Part shown: positions 34,793-43,677 of the stretch, piece by piece
How positions within the stretch are numbered: position 1 is the stretch's first letter
How the letters are laid out: every line of letters starts with the position of its first letter
Notes under the pieces: model-generated
The model's database searches: none
Seen by the model: the letters and a program-made list of their open reading frames with translations, nothing else
What the model was told of the DNA's origin: nothing
From: Niabella pedocola
Lineage (GTDB): Bacteria > Bacteroidota > Bacteroidia > Chitinophagales > Chitinophagaceae
Assembly (NCBI RefSeq): GCF_021044425.1
Contig: NZ_JAJNEC010000005.1
Span: 1,550,001-1,614,000, forward strand
DNA: 64,000 nt
Reading direction: 5' to 3'
Translations under genes and position numbers: made by a program

Positions 34793-36196
34793 TCAAAAAT
34801 AAGCAGTTAGTCTAACCCCGAGCACCACATAATCCATATGATTCCGCATGCGTACGCGATTGCTGAAACCCGGTTCTATTTCCACAATGTTCTCATTAAA
34901 TGCATATTTAAAAACAGGGTTCGTATAGTGATAATCGGCATAGCCCGTTACCCCGAGGCGGCTGTTAAGCTTATAGGTAAGCGCACCGCCCGCCCCTACA
35001 CGGAACGTATTAGAGGGCTTATAGGCTGCAATTTCCTGTACCTCACTATTATTGGCGGCAGCTGCTTTTACTGATATGGTTCCCCGGGAACCGATGGAAT
35101 ACCCGCAGTGCGTCTTCAACATGAGCTGCCAGCGGTTGGTAAGGTGCAGGGCATAATAAGGGCCGGCAGCAATATTGGCGGCGCCGATCGACTGTGTTTC
35201 AAACTTCACATTCCGGTAGCTTGGGTCTTGCGCATTGGGCGTATAGATCTCGGAAGCCGTGATGGGGAAGCTGGTAAACGAAAGATCTCCGCCAACACCC
35301 CAGTTGCGGTTAAAAAAATAGGCCCCTTCCAGTCCGGCCTCAAAGCCCAGCTTGGAAGATGCATTAATTTCCAGGTTCTTGGCCAGGTTATGCATGGCAT
35401 TGGCGTATCCCCATTTGATGGCCAGGAATGAAGGATTTTGGCTGGTAGGTTTATAGGCCAGGTTATTTAAGTTATCACCCTTATTCTTATAGATCCGGTC
35501 AATAAAAAAATACCCCAGCTGGGTAGATAAAATACCGATGCCGGCACCGGCAAGAATATCCGGGAACCAGTGGCGGTTGTTCAGTCCCCGGGCAATGCCG
35601 GTAAAGGTAGCCGTGCCGTAACCTGCAATGCTGTAAGAAGGATTTACCAATCCGTATTCCTTATGCATAAAGGTGGCATTGGTAAAGGCCATGGCCGTAT
35701 GCCCTGAAGGAAACGAATTCCTGGATGTGCCATCCGGGCGCTCCACTTTTGCCGTATATTTTATCCCGTTGACCAGCACACCCATAATAGCAATACTGGC
35801 CCCATAGGAAAACGCGCTGCGCAGCAGCTTGTTCCTTCCTTTTACCCCGGCAAACTTTAAACCAAAGGTAGTGGCTGCGGGCAGGTACTGGGCATAGTTA
35901 TCGAAGGTATGTTTAAACCCGGGCAGATACCGGTTGCGCACTTCGCGGATGCTTTTCTTCTCGCCCCAGGTAACGGCGGATGCCGCTAAAAATAACGCCG
36001 GCGCAAATCCGATCTCCACCCCCTGTTTTTCAAAAAAAGGCTTCCGTCTGGGCATCCGGAAAACAGTGTCGGCACGGAAAACGGTTCCCGGGGTTACCGG
36101 TTGATCCGGCAACAACATTTCCTGCTGCGCCCTGGCAGCACCAGCGCAGAAAAAGCAGTATATGAAAACAATCACCTGTTTTCCAAACAAGTTCAT
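34793..36196 (-). CDS. PAP2 phosphatase fused to a C-terminal barrel-like domain
   Basis: 467 residues. Signal peptide MNLFGKQVIVFIYCFFCAGA, cleaved near ARAQQ. The PAP2 domain (~70-225) has the three phosphatase motifs: KYTAKVERPDG (K-x6-RP), SFPSGHTAMAF (PSGH), and NNRHWFPDILAGAGIG (R-x5-H-x3-D-like). The C-terminal ~200 residues (from about 260) alternate hydrophobic and aromatic strands and end in VVLGVRLTAYF, a typical outer-membrane terminal strand. PAP2 enzymes dephosphorylate lipid phosphates such as undecaprenyl-PP or lipid A. The barrel part would place this one in the outer membrane, facing the periplasm. The fusion is the notable feature; the substrate is unknown. Confidence 0.85.
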   Translation of the reverse strand: MNLFGKQVIVFIYCFFCAGAARAQQEMLLPDQPVTPGTVFRADTVFRMPRRKPFFEKQGVEIGFAPALFLAASAVTWGEKKSIREVRNRYLPGFKHTFDNYAQYLPAATTFGLKFAGVKGRNKLLRSAFSYGASIAIMGVLVNGIKYTAKVERPDGTSRNSFPSGHTAMAFTNATFMHKEYGLVNPSYSIAGYGTATFTGIARGLNNRHWFPDILAGAGIGILSTQLGYFFIDRIYKNKGDNLNNLAYKPTSQNPSFLAIKWGYANAMHNLAKNLEINASSKLGFEAGLEGAYFFNRNWGVGGDLSFTSFPITASEIYTPNAQDPSYRNVKFETQSIGAANIAAGPYYALHLTNRWQLMLKTHCGYSIGSRGTISVKAAAANNSEVQEIAAYKPSNTFRVGAGGALTYKLNSRLGVTGYADYHYTNPVFKYAFNENIVEIEPGFSNRVRMRNHMDYVVLGVRLTAYF

Positions 36197-36881
36197 TCAC
36201 ACGGTTTTAAAGCAGGAGCAGGGGTGTTTTACCATTTAATCTTCGCATTCAGTTACGGCAACACGCAATTTCTGCTACAACAATTGGGGTTTAAGTTCCG
36301 GTCCGTTAAGACCATTGCGAAAGTAGGGAAAATGATTAAGAGATGAGGCGTGGTCCATTAGCGGCTTATTGGCCCGGCTTTAATGCTTATGGCGTCGGTC
36401 TTGCTGCCTGCACCCCTGAAAGCGGGATCATTCACTTCAACAGCTCTATATGGGGCGGCTTATTATTTTGCGGGACCTGGGCGACTGGTGGCACATGGAG
36501 TAATCCCCAAAGTTTTGAAAAATATCCGCAATACCTGGCGTCACCCTGCAAAAACCTAAGCTAACAGCGCTTTTTCCTTCGGCAGGCCACCTGGTCAGGT
36601 GGGGGTACGCGCCTACTGGTCTTTGGCCACAAAGGTTTTAAAACACCCAGCTCATCTGCAAGCTGCGTGCGCCAGGCTTTTAGGTGGGCCGGTTTAGTTT
36701 TTCACTCCAATGACGAATGTTTTTGCTTTGTCAGTTCAGGTTTCAGGTTTTCCTTCTAACCTTTTAGGTAGGGAAGGTATGGGGCTATATTTGGAACTTA
36801 GGTGATTGGTGGAACATGAAGTGATCCTACATACCCCTCTTGCGCAGGTTCCCCGACCTGTATGCATCCGTAATTCATCAG
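36197..36881. other. Long intergenic region with degenerate repeats
   Basis: About 685 bases without a convincing gene. It holds a diverged repeat pair (36449-36515 and 36778-36832), the perfect palindrome CCACCTG-GT-CAGGTGG (36587-36602), and on the minus strand a stop-to-stop frame of 46 codons (36564-36701) with protein-like composition but no start codon. A + strand frame at 36343-36564 (73 codons) is Trp/Gly-rich and overlaps the first repeat copy; I do not accept it as a gene. It may be decayed DNA. Confidence 0.5.
36449..36832. repeat. Diverged direct repeat pair
   Basis: Copy 1 (36449-36515) and copy 2 (36778-36832) both read TATGGGGC, then a T-rich stretch, then G-GG-A-CT, GTGA-like sequence, TGGTGG-ACATG-AGT-ATCC, with small gaps. 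About 330 bases separate them. No terminal inverted repeats or coding capacity are seen. Confidence 0.45.
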
Positions 36882-39365
36882 CTACCCTTCACCATAGTAC
36901 ACCCGCTTTACGCGCTGCGAGATGCTGGTCATGATCTCGTAGGGAATGGTGCCGATCCACTGGGCCAGCTGCTGCACCGGAACGGGCGCGCCAAAAATGA
37001 TCACATCATCGCCTTCCCTTACACCCGGAATATGCGTAATATCGATCATCGTCATATCCATGCAAACCGTTCCGATCACCGGGGCCAGTTGCCCGTTTAC
37101 CCAAACCTTGCCCACGCCATTACCCAGCCGGCGCGAATAGCCATCGGCATAACCGATCCGCAGGGTAGCAATCACCGAATCTTCTTTGGCAACGCCCCTG
37201 CGGTTATAGCTGACCGTTTCGCCTTTTTTGATCTTCTTTATTTGGGAAATGGTGGTTTTTAATGTGGCCACGGTTTGCAGCGGAACCCGTTCATTGCCGG
37301 AAATACCGTAGAGGCCAATACCCAACCGCACCATATCCAGCTGCAATTGGGGAAAGCGCAATATTGCAGAAGTATTGGCAATATGCTTCAGAAACGGATA
37401 GCCGACAGTGCTTTCCAACACAGCAACCGCTTCCATCAACAATTCGTATTGGTGCAGGGTAAACGAGTCCTCCACCTGATCTTCACTGGCTGCCAGGTGC
37501 GAAAAAACAGATTGAATCCGTATCCATTCATTGTTCTTTAAATACGCCGCCAGGGCGGCCATATCGCTTACGGCAAAGCCCGTGCGGTTCATCCCGGTTT
37601 CTACTTCTATGTGTACAGGATAATGTTTTAACCCGGCATTTTTCACATGCCGTTCAAAAGCCAGCAGCAGTTCAAAGCTGAAAAGATCGGGCTCCAGGTT
37701 ATAATCTGTAAGCGCATCAAAGGCATTGGCCTCCGTATTAAGCACCATCACCGGTATGGAAATGCCCGCCTTCCGGAGCTCCACCCCTTCATCAGCATAG
37801 GCCACGCCCAGATAATCAGCCTTGTGAAACTGCACCACACTGGCAATTTCCGCAGCACCGCTTCCATAGCCAAAGGCTTTTACCATGGCCATCACCTTTA
37901 CTCCCGGTTTCAGTTGCTGCTGGATCATTTTCAGATTCTGCGCCACCGCATCAAGGTTAATCTCCAGCACCGTTTCATGCACCTTTTGCTCCAGCTGGTT
38001 TACAATACGTTCAAAGCCAAATTTGCGGGCGCCCTTTACAAGAATGTGTTCATCCTGGTACTGTGTGCTGTGAAACTGCTCTAAAAACGCATCGGTAGAT
38101 ATATAAAAGGCAGATTCCGGAACAGTGTTGCCGGCCGCAAACAGGCTGGCCTGCGCCTGCATTTTTTCACCGATACCGATCAGGCGGTTTACACCATAGC
38201 GCTGTAACAGTTCCCGGATGGTGTGGTACAGTTGCTGTTCCTCCCCTTTGCTTTCGGGGATATCAGAAAGGATTACCGTTTTCCGTTTGTTGCCGGCCTG
38301 TTGCTGCAGGAATTCCAATGCCACCTTAAGCGAGTTCAGATCCGCACTATAGCTGTCATTGATCACAATGCAGTTGTTGATACCCTGTTTGAATTCCATG
38401 CGCATATGCACCGGCTGTAATCCCCTCATGCCGCTAATGATTGAAGCAGGGGCGATATGCAGCCATCGCAGTACGGTAATACAGGTAAGTGCATTTTCAA
38501 TGGAGGCCTGATCGGTGAAGGGTATGGTCAGTTCCATGGGATCTTCTTCCTGCTGCTTTAACCGGAGTACCGTTTCCTCTTCTTTTACCAGGATGTTTAG
38601 CACCTGTACGGCATTATGCTCCTGTTTGCCCCAGGAGAAAAAAACAGCCGGATAGGTTTTGATGCCTGCGCTGATCAGCGGATGATCGCCATTGGCGATG
38701 ATCACCCCGGCATGTTTGAACAGTTTCAGTTTTTCGGAAAGCTTTTCTGCATCGTCTTTAAAGCCCTCGGCGTGCGCCGGGCCAATATTGGTGAGCACCC
38801 CGATGGTGGGCGCAATGATGGTTTCCAGTTTCTCCATTTCCCCGGGCCGGCTGATGCCGGCTTCAAAAATGGCCAGGTTGTTTTCGGCGCTCATCTGCCA
38901 CACGCTCAGCGGTACCCCCAGCTGGGAATTGAAGCTTTTGGGACTTCTTACAATATTTTTATAGGGTTGCAGCAATTGATACAGCCATTCCTTTACCACG
39001 GTTTTACCGTTGCTTCCGGTAATACCGATCACATCCATGGAATAGTGACTGCGATGCGCCGCTGCTACCTGCTGCAGCGCCTGCAACGGATCGTTTACCT
39101 GCAGGAATACCGCACCCGGATAAGCGGCTTCATCTACCGGCTGTGCCACCACAAAATTGCGGATGCCCTTTTTGTATAATTCACCAATAAAAAGATGTCC
39201 GTTCCGCTGCGGACCTTCCAACGCAAAGAATAAAGAGGTAGCAGGAGTAACCAGTTTCCGGCTGTCGGTTAGCAGGGTATCGATAACCGCTGTTGGAAAC
39301 GGCCCTTGGAGCTGTAAACCGAGCAGCCGGGCAATATCTTGGATCGTATAGGATTGGCCGGCCAC
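36882..39365 (-). CDS. Bifunctional MurF ligase / alanine racemase
   Basis: 827 residues: MurF (~1-450) fused to alanine racemase (~455-827). MurF adds D-Ala-D-Ala to UDP-MurNAc-tripeptide; its motifs are GITGSNGKTVVKEWL (ATP), FEAGISRPGEMEKLE and the SYSADLNSLKVALEF region (VINDSYSA). The racemase makes the D-alanine used for that dipeptide; it has the PLP Lys in MAMVKAFGYGSG (~495), the catalytic Tyr in ETVSYNRRG, GYADGYSRRLGNG and TVCMDMTMIDIT. This fusion is common in Bacteroidota. It stands 2 bases downstream of terC on the same strand. Confidence 0.97.
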   Translation of the reverse strand: MAGQSYTIQDIARLLGLQLQGPFPTAVIDTLLTDSRKLVTPATSLFFALEGPQRNGHLFIGELYKKGIRNFVVAQPVDEAAYPGAVFLQVNDPLQALQQVAAAHRSHYSMDVIGITGSNGKTVVKEWLYQLLQPYKNIVRSPKSFNSQLGVPLSVWQMSAENNLAIFEAGISRPGEMEKLETIIAPTIGVLTNIGPAHAEGFKDDAEKLSEKLKLFKHAGVIIANGDHPLISAGIKTYPAVFFSWGKQEHNAVQVLNILVKEEETVLRLKQQEEDPMELTIPFTDQASIENALTCITVLRWLHIAPASIISGMRGLQPVHMRMEFKQGINNCIVINDSYSADLNSLKVALEFLQQQAGNKRKTVILSDIPESKGEEQQLYHTIRELLQRYGVNRLIGIGEKMQAQASLFAAGNTVPESAFYISTDAFLEQFHSTQYQDEHILVKGARKFGFERIVNQLEQKVHETVLEINLDAVAQNLKMIQQQLKPGVKVMAMVKAFGYGSGAAEIASVVQFHKADYLGVAYADEGVELRKAGISIPVMVLNTEANAFDALTDYNLEPDLFSFELLLAFERHVKNAGLKHYPVHIEVETGMNRTGFAVSDMAALAAYLKNNEWIRIQSVFSHLAASEDQVEDSFTLHQYELLMEAVAVLESTVGYPFLKHIANTSAILRFPQLQLDMVRLGIGLYGISGNERVPLQTVATLKTTISQIKKIKKGETVSYNRRGVAKEDSVIATLRIGYADGYSRRLGNGVGKVWVNGQLAPVIGTVCMDMTMIDITHIPGVREGDDVIIFGAPVPVQQLAQWIGTIPYEIMTSISQRVKRVYYGEG

Positions 39366-39367
39366 CG

Positions 39368-40339
39368 TTATAAGTTTATACTGCCGTCTTCTGTTTCTTC
39401 GGGAACGCCTTTTTTCTTTTTATAAATTGAAAAAAGGATGCTGCCTACAATACACAGCACAATAATACCCAGGGAAATGCCCACCTGTTGTTGTTTACTA
39501 AGCCATTGGTTGATCCAGTGTTCACAAAGCATTTTTACCCCGATAAACACCAGTACAATGGCAATGCCCTGTTGCAGGTAATCGAATTTATTTACCGCAC
39601 CTCTTAACAGGAAGAACAGGGAGCGCAATCCCAGTACGGCAAAAATATTGGAGGTATAAATGATCATCGGGTGCCTGGAGATGCCCATTACCGCCGGGAT
39701 GGAGTCCAACGCAAATACCAGGTCGATCCCGGCCAGCATCAGCACCACCACGAAAAGCATGGTGTATTTCTTTTTCCCGTCTTCGATCACCGAAAATTTT
39801 CCGTTTCCGTCATGCGGCACCAGCGGGATCACTTTTTTGATCCACTTATAAATAGCATAATCATGGGGATCTTTTTCCTCACCATCACCGGATGAGAACA
39901 TTTTAATACCCGTATACAGCAGGAAGGCCCCGAAAATATACAGCACGAAATGAAACCGTTCTACCAACGCCACGCCTACGGTAATAAATATGATGCGGAA
40001 TACAATGGCCATTAAGATCCCCAGCAGCAATACCCGTCCAAAATGCTTTTCTTTTACGGCAAAGGATGAAAAGATCAGGATGAATACGAAAATATTGTCT
40101 ACACTCAGGCTCCATTCCATGAGGTAGGCACTGATGTATTCCAGCGCCAGGGTGCGGCCATCTTCAAACCATACAAATGCAAAAAAACACATGGATAGTC
40201 CTACCCAGAAAATGGTCTGGATCAGCGCCTGTTTGATCGTAACCACTTTATTTTTTTTACTCAGCAGCCCCAGGTCAAAGATCAAAGCCAATACGATGAC
40301 TATCCCGAAAACCAGGTACGTGATCTGTTCTTGTGTCAT
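39368..40339 (-). CDS. TerC/Alx family integral membrane protein
   Basis: 323 residues, about nine membrane helices. Conserved TerC features: FVWFEDGRTLALEYISAYLMEWSLSVDNIFVFILIFSSF region (acidic residues in helices, probably binding metal), then MLAGIDLVFALDSIPAVMG and ILGLRSLFFLLRG-like AVLGLRSLFFLLRGAV. TerC/Alx proteins are linked to manganese export and to protein metallation at the membrane; tellurite resistance is the historical name. It is encoded 32 bases after hesB and just before murF-alr on the same strand. Confidence 0.93.
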   Translation of the reverse strand: MTQEQITYLVFGIVIVLALIFDLGLLSKKNKVVTIKQALIQTIFWVGLSMCFFAFVWFEDGRTLALEYISAYLMEWSLSVDNIFVFILIFSSFAVKEKHFGRVLLLGILMAIVFRIIFITVGVALVERFHFVLYIFGAFLLYTGIKMFSSGDGEEKDPHDYAIYKWIKKVIPLVPHDGNGKFSVIEDGKKKYTMLFVVVLMLAGIDLVFALDSIPAVMGISRHPMIIYTSNIFAVLGLRSLFFLLRGAVNKFDYLQQGIAIVLVFIGVKMLCEHWINQWLSKQQQVGISLGIIVLCIVGSILFSIYKKKKGVPEETEDGSINL

Positions 40340-40371
40340 TTATTTGTATGTATTTTAATGTGGTAGTTGAT

Positions 40372-40737
40372 CTAAACAGCAAAACTTTCCCCGCAGGCGC
40401 AGGTTCTGGACGCATTGGGATTATTGAAATAAAACCCTTTGCCGTTCAGTCCGTCAGAAAATTCAAGCGTAGTGTCTAAAAGGTACAGCAAACTTTTCAT
40501 ATCGGTAACCACCTTCACATCATTATCCTCAAACACCTGGTCCATGGGCTTTTGCTGCGTATCAAAATCAAGCTTATAGCTTAAACCGGAGCAGCCGCCG
40601 CTTACCACGCTTACCCGTAAAAAATACGCAGCATTATCTTCTGCCTGCTTTTCAGCCAGGATCTCACGGATGCGCTTTTTGGCACTTTCGCTTACATAGA
40701 TGTTACCAGGTATTGTATTTTTAGTTTGCTCCGCCAT
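40372..40737 (-). CDS. HesB/IscA/ErpA-type iron-sulfur assembly protein
   Basis: 121 residues. A-type carrier that takes an Fe-S cluster from the scaffold to client enzymes. The three cluster-ligand Cys are visible: one in VVSGGCSGLSYKLDF and two in the C-terminal SRTCACGESF motif. The N-terminal ~15 residues are an extension. Clients encoded here may include MutY and MqnC (both [4Fe-4S] proteins), but that link is only inference. It is divergent from mqnC and has a strong consensus promoter. Confidence 0.93.
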   Translation of the reverse strand: MAEQTKNTIPGNIYVSESAKKRIREILAEKQAEDNAAYFLRVSVVSGGCSGLSYKLDFDTQQKPMDQVFEDNDVKVVTDMKSLLYLLDTTLEFSDGLNGKGFYFNNPNASRTCACGESFAV

Positions 40738-40818
40738 TTTAACTGCTATTTAGAAGTAACGATAACAATTATCCGGCCCAAAATGTTCACTGTCGCCGTT
40801 ACTGCTGCTTTTACTTTG

Positions 40819-40850
40819 CAAAGATACTTTAGAAAGCGGCTTTTGCCAAA
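40819..40850 (-). promoter_or_regulatory. Promoter of the HesB/IscA gene
   Basis: On the minus strand TTTG (40847-40850), a 20-base spacer and TATCTTTG (40819-40826): the full Bacteroidota consensus. The leader would be about 75 bases. Confidence 0.65.
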
Positions 40851-40966
40851 CCGGGTGTGCTGCTTTCAATGAGTATACATGGCCCAATTGCCGATGCCGT
40901 GGAACACAAGACCGTTAATAATAAGGAAACAACGCCTGTCATTACCATAATTAGCAGCATCTGTCG

Positions 40967-40974
40967 TACTTTTG
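40967..40974 (+). promoter_or_regulatory. -7 element (TACTTTTG) of mqnC
   Basis: Exact TAnnTTTG match 19 bases before the ATG at 40994. No clear TTTG at the -33 position. Confidence 0.45.
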
Positions 40975-40993
40975 TACTTTATTTCAACAGTCT

Positions 40994-42118
40994 ATGATAT
41001 TACAGGATCTTTATAAAAAAGCCGCGGCGTTTGAGTTTTTGAGTGTGGAAGAAGGCCTTTTTCTTTATCATCATGCGCCGCTTTCCGATCTGATGCTGAT
41101 TGCAGACGAATTACGGAAACAGCAGGTACCTCATGGAAAAGTCACCTGGCAGATCGACCGCAATGTAAATACAACCAATGTATGTATCGCCAATTGTAAG
41201 TTCTGTAATTTTTTCCGTATTCCCGGGCATCCGGATGCTTACATCACCGATATGCCTACCTACCGGAAAAAAATTGAGGAAACGATCAAATACGGTGGCG
41301 ATCAGCTACTGTTGCAGGGGGGGCATCACCCGGAACTGGGACTTCAATTTTATGTAGACACTTTCCGCCAGATCAAGGCTGAATTCCCGGATATCCGGCT
41401 GCATGCGCTGGGGCCACCCGAAATAGCCCATATCACCAAGCTGGAAAAAAGCACGCATAAAGCGGTATTGCAGGCTTTAAAAGATGCCGGGCTGGACTCC
41501 CTGCCGGGAGCCGGAGCCGAAATACTCATCGACCGGGTACGCCGCCTTATCAGCAAGGGAAAATGCGGTGCACAGGAATGGCTCGATATCATGCATGAGG
41601 CGCATAAGCTGGACATTACCACTTCTGCCACCATGATGTTTGGTCATGTGGAAACCATTGAAGAACGTTTTGAGCACCTGGTAAAAATACGGGAAGTTCA
41701 GAGCCGCAAGCCGGAAGGCGCCAACGGCTTCCTGGCCTTTATCGCATGGACCTTCCAGGATGTGGACACCTTGCTTACACGGATACGTGGCGTGCACAAC
41801 CTCACCACGGCAGATGAATACATTAAAATGGTAGCCCTGAGCCGCATCATGCTGCCCAATATAAAAAACATTCAGGCCTCCTGGCTTACGGTTGGAAAAC
41901 CCACCGCACAGCTGTGTTTACATGCCGGGGCCAATGATTTCGGAAGCATTATGATTGAGGAAAACGTGGTAAGTGCTGCCGGAGCTCCGCACCGGTTCAC
42001 TTATAAATCCATACAGGAAGCCATCCGCGAAGCCGGTTTTGAACCGCAGCTGCGCACGCAGAAATACGAATGGCGTAAGATTCCGGAGGCTATTGTGGAG
42101 CAGGTGGTGAATTATTAG
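40994..42118 (+). CDS. mqnC: Cyclic dehypoxanthinyl futalosine synthase
   Basis: 374 residues, radical-SAM enzyme of the futalosine route to menaquinone; it cyclises dehypoxanthine futalosine. The [4Fe-4S]-binding motif is C-x3-C-x2-C in NVCIANCKFCNFF. MqnC-type signatures follow: LLQGGHHPELGLQFY, HALGPPEIAHI, GLDSLPGAGAEILIDRVRR, TSATMMFGHVETIEERFEHL, NIQASWLTVGKPTAQLCLHAGANDFGSIM. The pattern fits MqnC better than its paralogue MqnE. Other mqn genes are not in the window. A type II NADH dehydrogenase that feeds electrons to menaquinone is encoded directly downstream. Confidence 0.93.
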   Translation: MILQDLYKKAAAFEFLSVEEGLFLYHHAPLSDLMLIADELRKQQVPHGKVTWQIDRNVNTTNVCIANCKFCNFFRIPGHPDAYITDMPTYRKKIEETIKYGGDQLLLQGGHHPELGLQFYVDTFRQIKAEFPDIRLHALGPPEIAHITKLEKSTHKAVLQALKDAGLDSLPGAGAEILIDRVRRLISKGKCGAQEWLDIMHEAHKLDITTSATMMFGHVETIEERFEHLVKIREVQSRKPEGANGFLAFIAWTFQDVDTLLTRIRGVHNLTTADEYIKMVALSRIMLPNIKNIQASWLTVGKPTAQLCLHAGANDFGSIMIEENVVSAAGAPHRFTYKSIQEAIREAGFEPQLRTQKYEWRKIPEAIVEQVVNY

Positions 42119-42209
42119 ATTCTCCGATCGGAGCGGTTTCCGGTTCGCCGGTTAAAAACCTCGCCGTTCTATCAGCAGCGATTTGCCATAAACATTAAAA
42201 CAAATTCCT

Positions 42210-43487
42210 ATGGATCAATCGTCTAAAAAAGTAGTGATTGTTGGTGGCGGATTCGCAGGGGTAACCCTGGCCAAGCAACTCAATAACCAACCAGGTTTTG
42301 ACGTAACCCTGGTAGACAGCAACAATTATAATTTCTTCCCCCCGTTGCTCTACCAGGTAGCTACCGGCTTCCTCGAACCCTCCAGTATCAGTTATCCGTT
42401 CCGGAAATTTTTAAGAGGTAAAAAAAATATCCGTTTCCGGATGGGTGAGTTAAAGAAGGTACTCCCCGATGAACGGCAACTCGTTCTCTCCAATGGTACC
42501 CTGAGCTATGATCTTTTAGTACTGGCCACCGGTGCCACTACCAATTATTTTGGAATGGAACAGGTACAGCAAAATGCGATTCCGATGAAAACATTAAGCG
42601 ATGCCCTCGCCATGCGGAATACGCTTTTGAACCGGCTGGAAGAAGCATCCCGTACTACGGATGTGGAGTATAAAAGAAAGCTGGTGACCTTTGTTGTAGC
42701 GGGTGCGGGCCCTACAGGCGTGGAAATCTCCGGCATGTTTGCAGAAATGCGGGCTACGATCATCCGGAAAGACTATCCCGATCTTGTGGGGAGAAACCTG
42801 GGGGAAATTTTCCTGGTAGACGGCGGGGATGCCGTGTTAAAACCCATGTCGAAAAATGCCCAGCAGTATTCCAAGAAATCGCTGGAGGCCCTGGGCGTAC
42901 ACATAAAACTCAATACTACCGTAAAGGATTTTGTAAATGATACGGTTCTTTTATCAGATGGCAGCACCATTGAAACGAAGAACCTGATCTGGGCAGCCGG
43001 TGTGGCAGCAAAAACCTTTGAAGGCATCCCGGCAGCCTGCTACGGACGTGGTAAGCGCCTGATCGTTGATGCCTATAATAAGGTAGCCGGCGTTGAAGAT
43101 ATCTATGCCATCGGCGATACCTGTTTACAAACCACCGACGCCGCTTTCCCCAACGGCCATCCCCAGGTGGCACAGGTAGCCCTTCAGCAGGGATCCAACC
43201 TTGCCAAGAACCTGTTGCATCCGCAACGGTTGAAGCCTTTTGCCTATGTAGACAAAGGCTCCATGGCCATTATCGGGCGCAATAAGGCCGTAGCGGATCT
43301 TACCAAACCCAAAATGCGTTTTGGCGGTTTTTTTGCCTGGCTGATCTGGCTGTTCATCCACGTGATGTCGTTGCTTACATTGAAGAACCGGCTGCGGACG
43401 TTGACGAACTGGATCATTGCCTATTTCAGCAGGGACCAATCCTTCCGGATGATCATCCGGCCGGAAGACCGGGAGGAACAGGTTTAA
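42210..43487 (+). CDS. ndh: Type II NADH dehydrogenase (NDH-2)
   Basis: 425 residues. Non-pumping, single-subunit NADH:quinone oxidoreductase on the inner face of the membrane. It has two Rossmann motifs: FAD-binding KVVIVGGGFAGVTLAKQL (~8-25) and NAD-binding FVVAGAGPTGVEISGMFAE (~165-185). NDH-2 features are NFFPPLLYQVATGFLEPSSI (quinone/FAD region), DIYAIGDTC (FAD end), and a C-terminal amphipathic/hydrophobic membrane anchor (FFAWLIWLFIHVMSLLTL). It lies 91 bases after mqnC, consistent with a shared role in the menaquinone-based respiratory chain. Confidence 0.92.
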   Translation: MDQSSKKVVIVGGGFAGVTLAKQLNNQPGFDVTLVDSNNYNFFPPLLYQVATGFLEPSSISYPFRKFLRGKKNIRFRMGELKKVLPDERQLVLSNGTLSYDLLVLATGATTNYFGMEQVQQNAIPMKTLSDALAMRNTLLNRLEEASRTTDVEYKRKLVTFVVAGAGPTGVEISGMFAEMRATIIRKDYPDLVGRNLGEIFLVDGGDAVLKPMSKNAQQYSKKSLEALGVHIKLNTTVKDFVNDTVLLSDGSTIETKNLIWAAGVAAKTFEGIPAACYGRGKRLIVDAYNKVAGVEDIYAIGDTCLQTTDAAFPNGHPQVAQVALQQGSNLAKNLLHPQRLKPFAYVDKGSMAIIGRNKAVADLTKPKMRFGGFFAWLIWLFIHVMSLLTLKNRLRTLTNWIIAYFSRDQSFRMIIRPEDREEQV

Positions 43488-43677
43488 GGTTTCAGGTTCA
43501 ATGTTTCACGTCAGATCCGTTTTAAAGACGGTTGTTCAAGGTACAGGTTCGCATTTCTGGCTTCTCATTTCTAATCCAGGTATTTCATCAGCATACAGAC
43601 CACCGAACCGGAACGGCATCTTTATTTCCACATTCCCAAATTTTCAAATTCAAAAAAAGAATTCCGTATATTAAGGC

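Noticed and set aside
36343..36564. 73-codon + strand frame
   Set aside because: Trp/Gly-rich with no family match, overlaps a diverged repeat copy and lies in a degenerate region.
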